64,000 nt of DNA from Zizania palustris (taxonomy: Eukaryota; Streptophyta; Magnoliopsida; Poales; Poaceae), in NCBI GenBank assembly GCA_019279435.1, contig JAAALK010000086.1, positions 2,232,001-2,296,000 on the forward strand, written 5' to 3'. This document shows positions 58,101 through 64,000 of the stretch, in pieces (position 1 is the first letter of the stretch; the number at the start of each line of letters is the position of its first letter). Position numbers and translations under genes: made by a program. Below the pieces are notes generated by a model. It did no database searches. It had not been told where the DNA came from and worked only from the letters and a program-made list of their open reading frames with translations.

Positions 58101-58525
58101 GCGACTGACGGGTGGGGCCGAGGTGTCGGGTGCGCGCGCGAGGGGAGGGGATCGGCGCCGACAGGTGGGGTCCATGCGTCAGTCTAAGGCGGGCGCGGTA
58201 ACGGGCTGGGCCGGCCGGGAGAGAGAGAAGGGAGGGAGAGGAGCCCATTACTGTTCTAATACTTTTCTGAATAAAAATAATTCCAGAAAATGGGTTAAAA
58301 TATTAGGGCTACTTCCAAGGCTGGTAAAAATTTATAAAAATTCTCAAAATTATATTTTGGTCTTAGGATCATATACAAAAAGTTTCACCTCCTGATTTGG
58401 TCATCTACTCCATGTTGTAGTTCAAAAAGGGTATAAAAAGGATTTAAAGGTATTTTCTGAAATAAAAATCCCAATAAATTGAATTTAATAATATTTTTAT
58501 TGCTTTGAAAATTTGGGGTGTTACA
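55133..58525 (-). repeat. 5' LTR of Tekay-type element
   Basis: 3,393 bp, about 99.8% like 46118-49509 by eye. A minus-strand CCCTATTTAAG near 57790-57800 is a candidate core promoter; it is conserved in the other copy. Confidence 0.95.
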
Positions 58526-58739
58526 CTTCCATGAGTGATAAAAATTTGTAAAAATTCTCAAAAATATATCTTGGCCTTGGGATCATATACAAATTTTTCT
58601 AGCCTCTGGTTTGGATATTTCCTCTATGTTCTAGTTCATTTAGGCATAAAAGGGCATTAAAGGTATTTCAAAATTAATCATTTCCAGAAAAATATAATAA
58701 AATGCAATTTTTATTTCTCTGAAAATTTGGGGTGTTACA
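58526..58739 (-). repeat. Old solo LTR, remaining end
   Basis: CTTCC (duplicated target) followed by 209 bp matching 49300-49509: CTCAAAAATATATCTTGG, GGATCATATACAAATTTTTC, AAAATTTGGGGTGTTACA. Completes the solo LTR interrupted at 46117. Confidence 0.85.
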
Positions 58740-58975
58740 TGCACGATTCTGGCCATGGATAGGAGTGACACCAGTGAGAGGGAGAGGGCTGCGGGGAGGG
58801 TAGAGGAGATGAGATGGAGGTGTGCACTTCTAAAGGGATGGGTCATTTTTTTGGCGTTGCATTCAAATGTTTTGGCACCCAATGTGAAAATTTTGGAATT
58901 TTGGTGCTAGCTACGAAAAAAGGTTTGCCAAGTGCCAAATTTGAGACACTCGGCAAACATGAATATGATTTTTGC
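58740..58975. other. Right flank of solo LTR (older CACTA-like sequence)
   Basis: GGCCATGGATAGGAGTGACACC resembles the sequence class left of the solo LTR. It ends with TTGCCAAGTGCC and ACACTCGGCAAAC motifs of the GCCGAGTG family. Confidence 0.4.
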
Positions 58976-60560
58976 GGATAATTTATTTTATTATTTCATG
59001 CACGTAGGATAACTGACCTAGAAAAATGCAAAAAAAATAATGGGATAAGGAACACTGTATTTTGATTGTATAAAAAGGTTCAAGTTTAAACAAAGATTTA
59101 AATGTCAATTTGCTTTCAAACACAACACATTTATTCTTTAAATCAAAATTGGTACGTTGAGAATATTCAGTTCTTGAACATCAAACCTAAATATTTGTAA
59201 TTTTTTATTACAACATCAATGTATCATATTATAACACCTTGATAGATGTCCTGTTTTTGAGACTTCATTTGTGTTTTAGAATTAAAAAATTAAGCTCCAC
59301 GTTAGCGATCGAGTTTCGCAACCAGATTTTTTTAAACATTATTTACATTTAGTGAGTAAGGCCTTCAAATGGACTCAAAAACATGAATATTTTTTTTATA
59401 AATTTTAGTTTATTATTTCATACACTTTGAGTTAAAAATTGATATATTTAAATATAAATCATAGAAATACACTTAATAGATTAAAAATAGCAAAAACCAT
59501 CAGATTAGTTATGTTGTATTTTTATTTGTAAAAAAAAGTTTCAAGTTCAAAAAAAATATAACCATCGATTTACTTTCAATCCTCACTCATTCCTTCTCTA
59601 AACCTAACATCCTATGTGATAAATTTCTCGATTTTTTTTAAAAATTTTATAACAAGATCCACGTATCATATCATAACACCGCGATAAGTTTTATGTTTTT
59701 CCATACATTATTTGATTTTTTAGAATTAAAAAACCATTAAAGTCCACATTGCCGATCAAGTGTTGCAACCTAGATTTCTGAAAATTTCTTTCAATTTTGT
59801 TGGTAAGAAATAAAAATAAACTCAAAAAAAGGAATCAGATTTTTCTATAATTTTTGGTTCATTATTTGAGGTGGTTCATCCCACACATACCCATCATGGG
59901 CAACCCGCTTTTTATGTTATATAGACTTGCATGTAACTATTCCAATATCTTCTTGTCATTTTTCCACACTTCCTTTTGTTTTTTTTAGTTTTTTCATCCT
60001 ACCATTCCATTACGGATTTTTTTCTTTTTTAAGATTAAGAAAGAGCCGAAATAGTTTGAAATAAATAATAATTGTTCCTATGGAACCTTCTACTGAGAAT
60101 TGCTCCTGTTATCTCTATCAAGTTGATTCCAATTCGTTGGATATTATTTTTTCTAGTATCTAGAACACGAAATACATAGATCTATGCCACATGGAGGTGG
60201 AAGGCGCATGGGTCATCAACTTCTTTTCTCGAAGAAGAAACAATGAAGGTATCTAGGGAATAAGCATGAGTCTGAATCATAGTTCCATTTTTTTCTTGAT
60301 CCACTATATCTATTCCATGTTCCTGATACTAGAAAAATAATATCCGATGAATTGGAATCATCTTGATAGAGATAACAACCTCTTTCTATTTATTATCAAA
60401 ATAATTTCCTATTTCAATCTAAATCATAGGAACATTCTTAATGAATTAAAAATAGCAAATTGACTAAAAATACAAAATTTTTAAATGGAATAAGATATGT
60501 TATATTTTGAGTGTAGAATTTTTTTAAGGAAAATCAAATTTCAAATATCACATAGGCTCG
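58976..60560. repeat. Further copies of the ~480-bp AT-rich repeat
   Basis: Same unit as at 35380-36900: landmarks GATCGAGTTT at 59307 and GATCAAG at 59753 (spacing 446), with ACATGAATAT and TATTTCA(T/G)-type segments. Interrupted at about 59920-60400 by the inverted-repeat segment. Confidence 0.65.
60105..60392. repeat. Large imperfect inverted repeat
   Basis: TTATCTCTATCAAGTTGATT at about 60107 and onward (to CTAGTATCTAG) is mirrored at about 60329-60390. The arms are roughly 55-80 bases with a loop of about 150. The sequence style differs from its neighbours. Confidence 0.65.
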
Positions 60561-61569
60561 AAATAATTTTTCACACAAAATATTGGTTTTTTTGGGTTTG
60601 TCAAGTGTTTTTCAGAAAACAGTCGGCGTGAAAAACAATCGACGAATGCCGATTTTTTTTCTACCCAAACAACCCGTCGCAATGCCTGTTAGTACCGAGT
60701 TTTTTTTATTTTTTGTTGACTATAATAGGATTTTCCAAGTGTATTTCCATTAGGAACTCGACAAAGCTCTTTTCACCGAGTGTTTTTTAAATACTTGATA
60801 AATTCATTTTTACCAAGTGTCCGGAATAATGCACACGATGAATTTTTACTTTCCCGTGCAGTGGAGTATGCTTCTGTCTCAAACCACCATGAGAACTGCA
60901 TACAACTCATCATCGTGTCCTTGCATAACTAATCAGGGCTTCTTGTGTAAAACCTTGCATTGGAACCCCTTTACAAATAGAATATATTCTTCTTGTCCCT
61001 CATCTAACACACAACGAAATAGGGGAAGGCCCTTTCTTTCTGTTATGAACTAGTTATGTGCACTAACTTCAATGGATCAATGCTCAAAGGGTTAGGAACA
61101 ATAATGATACTTTTAATTGCTAATAAGAGTAGGACGTGTACACTATTGTACTAAGATCACAAGCTGAAATACTAAAGCATGTCATGCATGCTTGATCGAG
61201 ATATGATGATCGGTAAAAAAACTGAAACTTTTTAACGAATTAACGTGTACGCGCATGCGCATGTATCATGCATAAGGTGTAGTAGAAGCGAATCAAGAAC
61301 AAAAATTATTTGGTGTCCCATGTATATCACTATGTATGACAAAATAAATATATAATGTTCTTAATATAAAAAATATAGATTTAACAAATAATAATAATAT
61401 ATACTCTCTCTAATAAAAAATGTATACCTCCTAACTAAAATATGACAAATTTTTTGAATAGATTGATATTTTTCTAGACAGATTATCAACATTACCATAT
61501 TTTGTAACTCATTAGGTCTTTCGGGTGTCCTACTAGTTAAGTCAACGGGTATTCAATGCTCCTTGAGCC
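60561..61569. other. Unassigned intergenic sequence
   Basis: 60590-60830 holds more TCGAC/ACCGAGTG motifs, the probable right end of the older CACTA-like element. 60830-61569 shows no element ends and no supported gene; short open frames (for example 60817-61053) lack any family resemblance. Confidence 0.4.
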
Positions 61570-61986
61570 TGTCCGTTACAACTACAGTTGAGGGGTATTT
61601 ATAAGGCGCCCCGTCCAGAGGGCCAAGCACCCCTGGTCCGCCAACGGATACACGATCAACGGCCGGTCAACAGTACAGACAAAATGGACTATACATAGTA
61701 CAGACAAGAAGATTCGACTCTGACGGCGTATCAACCGTGTCGGGCGCTGCCTACGCCGCCTGACACGGTTCACAGGACCGTGATCCTGTCCCCCCGTGTA
61801 CTTGTCCAGTCCTTTTCCCGCCAAAACTCCTCTTGGGTTCGCTACTGTGGGCCGAGGGTGGCCTCCGGCGTCCTGCTCCCGGAGGGTGGCCTCCGGTGCC
61901 TGCTCCCGGAGGGTGGCCTCCGGTGCTAGGCCTCGGACCCCCTGGTTGTGGGCCCCCTTTAGCCGTCGGGATTACCTCCCCCAACA
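61570..61986 (-). repeat. 3' LTR of a second Tat-type gypsy element (minus strand)
   Basis: The minus strand begins TGTTGGGGGAGGTAATCCCG (61986), preceded by the purine tract GCGAGGGGCTAC, almost the same junction as at 8357. A minus-strand TATAAATACC lies near 61598-61608. The outer limit at 61570 (TGTCCGTTAC on the plus strand) is the best candidate but not proven, since the partner LTR is beyond 64000. About 417 bp. Confidence 0.7.
61853..61932. repeat. 27-bp minisatellite in LTR
   Basis: Nearly three copies of GGGTGGCCTCCGGTGCCTGC followed by TCCCGGA. Confidence 0.8.
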
Positions 61987-62440
61987 GTAGCCCCTCGCTT
62001 CTTTCCTCTCAGGAGCCCTGCGTTAAGAGAGGGTGGAAGCGCACATGATAATTCCGACAACTTTCAAAAGGATGTAACTTACAGCGGGGTGCTGAGTCTG
62101 GCCACAGCGCGGCCCTCTTCGACGAATGCGGAGGGGCTTCGAAGCAGGGAGGCGTGACTGGGCCCGGAGGTTGAGGACCACTTCGGATCCCCTCTCCGAT
62201 GGGCCGAGAGAAGTTTGACCGGGCTCGCGGGATGCACGCACACCTTGACCGGAGCCCTCTAGCCCCGAGGAGGCAGCCAGGCGCCGCCGGAAGCAGTTAA
62301 TGCGTGCGCAAACGGCATCGGGGAGGCGAACCGTGAGGGAGCCGCCGTGCCCCGATGCGTCAGTTGGCTTTAAATGCGGCGCCATGCAGCCGCCGCGTTC
62401 ACACGCCGATCAAGCCGGAAGAGGGACCGACGGTCTTGCT

Positions 62441-62450
62441 TTTAAATATA
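62441..62450 (+). promoter_or_regulatory. TATA-like box of antisense gene
   Basis: TTTAAATATA about 110 bases before the ATG, followed by a pyrimidine-rich leader (CTCCTCTGCCTTCTTC). The layout parallels 7941-7950. Confidence 0.45.
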
Positions 62451-62562
62451 ACTCGCTGTGCGGCCTCCTCTGCCTTCTTCACCTTCTGCGCCCATTCTAG
62501 CCACTTCATCCATCGTTCGTCTCGCTTCCTGAGCTCCAAGCCCCCTCTCGTCTCTTTGAGCA

Positions 62563-63775
62563 ATGGTGAGGAGCGCCGTCCCGGCAATGGCGATGGACCC
62601 GCGCTTCTTGCAGCGCCAGATGGCGGCGGCGGCGGCGACAGCGATGGACTCGTCGGAGGCGCGCGGCGCGCGCGAGCTCCACCCTGCCTCCGAGCGGTTT
62701 CGAGAGCAGACCCTGGAGCTCGGCCCGTCCGTGTGCACTGAGGCGTCGATTGAGCAAGCAACCAGGGCCCGCCTTGGTCCTGAGACGCCGGCGAGGAAAC
62801 CTGGTCGAGAGATGGCCCCGCAGCCGCGAGAAGGCGAGGTCGTCGTCTTTGAAGCTTTCTTCGATGCGGGGCTGGGGTTCCCCGCATCGGAGCTCCTCGC
62901 CGGGGTGTTGGACGCGTTCCACCTGGAGCTCCCACAACTGTCTCCCAACGCCGTGGCCCGCCTTGCCATTTTCGAGTGGGCCATGCGCGCCGAAGGCTGC
63001 GAAGGGAGGGCGGAAATTTTCGCAGAGATGCACGAGGCTCTCTCCCAGCCGAAGAAGAAGGGAGGCCAGATATTGGCCTTCGGGAGCATCAACTTCCAGC
63101 TCCGAAGGAAGTACGCAGACTCCTTCCCGGCGAAGGCCACCAACGAAAGGTGGTACTCGAAATGGGTGAACCGGTGGTTTTATGTCCGCATGGGGCTCAG
63201 CTTCGGCCTCGCCGGAATCCCGCACCATATCTGGTTCCAGAGGGAAGCGCGCATCGAGGCCAACGCCGGGTCGATTTCCGCGAGGATCCAGCTTCTTCAA
63301 ATCGTCGCCCGCTGAATGAGCATGCGGGACTTAGCGAAGGAGTTCGTGGCCCTTGAGATCCCTCCACTAAAGGGGGAGTGGCCGGCGTCGCTCCGGAGCA
63401 GCCGGGACGAGTCGATGCCAGCGGAGCTCTCCCGCCAGCTTGGTAAGTGTCCACCCCCATCACTTTTATTCCCGTCTTCGTGCCCGAAGGGGGCTCCAGT
63501 CCTGATAATCAAATGTAGGGTCGCTTGTTGCCCGGACTCCCGAGGAGGTGGCCCGCATGACGGAGAGGATTCTTGGAGTCCCTACCGCGGCCGAGCGCAC
63601 CCGGCGAATGGAGTTGGTGGGATCCTGGGAGCGCTCCAACAGAGTGTGGGGGGCGCTCGAGCTCTCGCCTTCGCCCCTTCCGGAGGGTGAGGTCCTTCGG
63701 GATGTTTCGAAGAGGAAGGTAGGCGACGCTGATGGGGGCCTCTCTCCTCGCCGCCCTCCAAGAAGAAGAAGATAG
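62563..63775 (+). pseudogene. Antisense gene of Tat-type element (PF04195-like domain), two exons, one stop
   Basis: ATG at 62563. Exon 1 runs to 63442: an Ala/Arg-rich N-terminus, then the domain REGEVVVFEAFFDAGLGFP, LELPQLSPNAVARLAIFEWA, LSQPKKKGGQILAFGS and NERWYSKWVNRWFYV (about residues 85-205). A TGA at 63313-63315 interrupts it, most simply from CGA; the frame then continues MSMRDLAKEFVALEIPPLKG. The donor GTAAGT (63443) and acceptor AAATGTAG (63518) give a 76-nt intron that keeps frame. Exon 2 (63519 on) reads ARTPEEVARMTERILGVP and ends at TAG 63773-63775 unless a further donor (GAAGGTAGG near 63716) is used. The intron sits at the same place as in the copy at 5340-7870. Function unknown. 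Confidence 0.75.
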
Positions 63776-64000
63776 TGAAGGGGCCAAGGCAACTTTCTCC
63801 GGGATGCTCCTCCGCCTCCCACTCCGAGTGCGGAGGTTCTAGTGACGGGACCCAGCCGGAGTCAGGAGACCCCTTGATAACCCCGGACCCAACCCCGTTG
63901 GTTTGGCCGGGCGCTAGAAGGAGCAAAGATGCTCCCCCTCGCTCGGGTCCGACGGAGCCCGCGCCGGGGCCAAAGCAGGAGGCGCCTGTCATCGGAGCGA
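63776..64000 (+). other. Possible downstream exon of antisense gene
   Basis: GC-rich sequence with Ser/Pro/Gly-type codons in some frames, comparable to the low-complexity exon at 6212-6619 of the other copy. Not assignable with confidence. Confidence 0.3.

Larger units (their letters stand above)
46118..58525 (-). mobile_element. Young, nearly complete Tekay/Del-type chromovirus (Ty3/gypsy)
   Basis: 12,408 bp on the minus strand with 3.4-kb LTRs (46118-49509 and 55133-58525; TGTCACGCC...GGTGTTACA on the plus strand), a perfect 5-bp duplication CTTCC (46113-46117, 58526-58530), an initiator tRNA-Met PBS and a purine tract. It encodes orf0, gag and pol with a C-terminal chromodomain-like segment. 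Gene order PR-RT-RH-IN-chromodomain and the EEATWE motif suggest the Tekay lineage. LTRs differ at about seven bases and one indel by eye. One frameshift in the protease separates gag from pol; otherwise all reading frames are open. It lies inside an older LTR of its own family. Confidence 0.93.
61987..64000 (-). mobile_element. Tat-type gypsy element, 3' internal part (continues beyond window)
   Basis: Interior of the element whose 3' LTR is 61570-61986. The visible part holds the antisense gene on the plus strand. Gag and pol, if present, would lie to the right of the window. Confidence 0.65.

Noticed and set aside
46118..58525. Two ~3.4-kb nearly identical blocks (46118-49509, 55133-58525) as a segmental duplication
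   Set aside because: They have TG...CA limits, flank gag-pol with a tRNA-Met PBS and purine tract at the right junctions, and are bordered by a CTTCC duplication. They are LTRs.
60817..61053. 78-codon open frame as a gene
   Set aside because: No recognisable family, ordinary length for chance in this composition, and no regulatory signals.
62355..63356. Several long overlapping open frames on both strands at the right edge
   Set aside because: High GC keeps other frames open. Only the frame starting at 62563 matches the second copy at 7027-7476 and splices consistently.

Overview
This window looks like repeat-rich nuclear DNA of a monocot, most likely a grass. The evidence is GC-rich exons, the transposon families present (Sirevirus-type copia, Tekay-type chromovirus, Tat-type gypsy with antisense genes, CACTA elements with short subterminal repeats, a TTA-flanked Tourist MITE) and a grass-type Aux/IAA fragment. 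I found no intact ordinary host gene. Almost the whole window can be explained as transposons nested inside each other, with intervals of unassigned AT-rich sequence.

Left third (1-~30000): an old Ty1/copia element (plus strand; its 5' part lies outside the window) is split into three pieces, 175-2032, 9013-9199 and 27287-28252. The first break holds a Tat-like gypsy element without pol (2033-9012), which carries an antisense gene with its own TATA box. The second break holds a minus-strand gypsy element that has gag but no pol (9200-27281, target duplication ATATT). Its gag is in turn split by a plus-strand Sirevirus-type copia (13333-25335), whose 3' untranslated region holds a small CACTA transposon (21239-22401, target duplication GTA) carrying a spliced piece of an Aux/IAA auxin-response gene. 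That is five nesting levels.

Middle (30000-42500): a non-autonomous CACTA (30323-33617, target duplication ACC) with a Tourist MITE inside it; an AT-rich stretch with about 480-bp repeats and a 260-bp CACTA-derived MITE; then a 5-kb CACTA (37540-42545, target duplication GAT) with a broken TnpD-type transposase and a second gene containing a Ulp1-like protease module.

Right (42500-60800): a degraded solo LTR (42990-46117 plus 58526-58739) is interrupted by a complete, very young member of its own family, a 12.4-kb minus-strand Tekay-type chromovirus (46118-58525, target duplication CTTCC). Its 3.4-kb LTRs differ at only about eight places by eye. It encodes an extra upstream ORF (orf0), gag and a full pol with chromodomain, but has one frameshift in the protease. 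The flanks are another decayed CACTA-like sequence and more of the ~480-bp repeats.

Right edge (61570-64000): the 3' LTR and antisense gene of another Tat-type element that runs off the window. This gene has the same domain, a similar promoter position and an intron at the same relative place as the antisense gene at 5340-7870.

No genes here form a cellular pathway. The functional logic is that of retrotransposons (gag packaging, protease, reverse transcriptase, integrase) and CACTA transposons (TIR-bound transposase, captured host sequence). Most broken reading frames carry C-to-T type stop codons, as expected for heavily methylated DNA.
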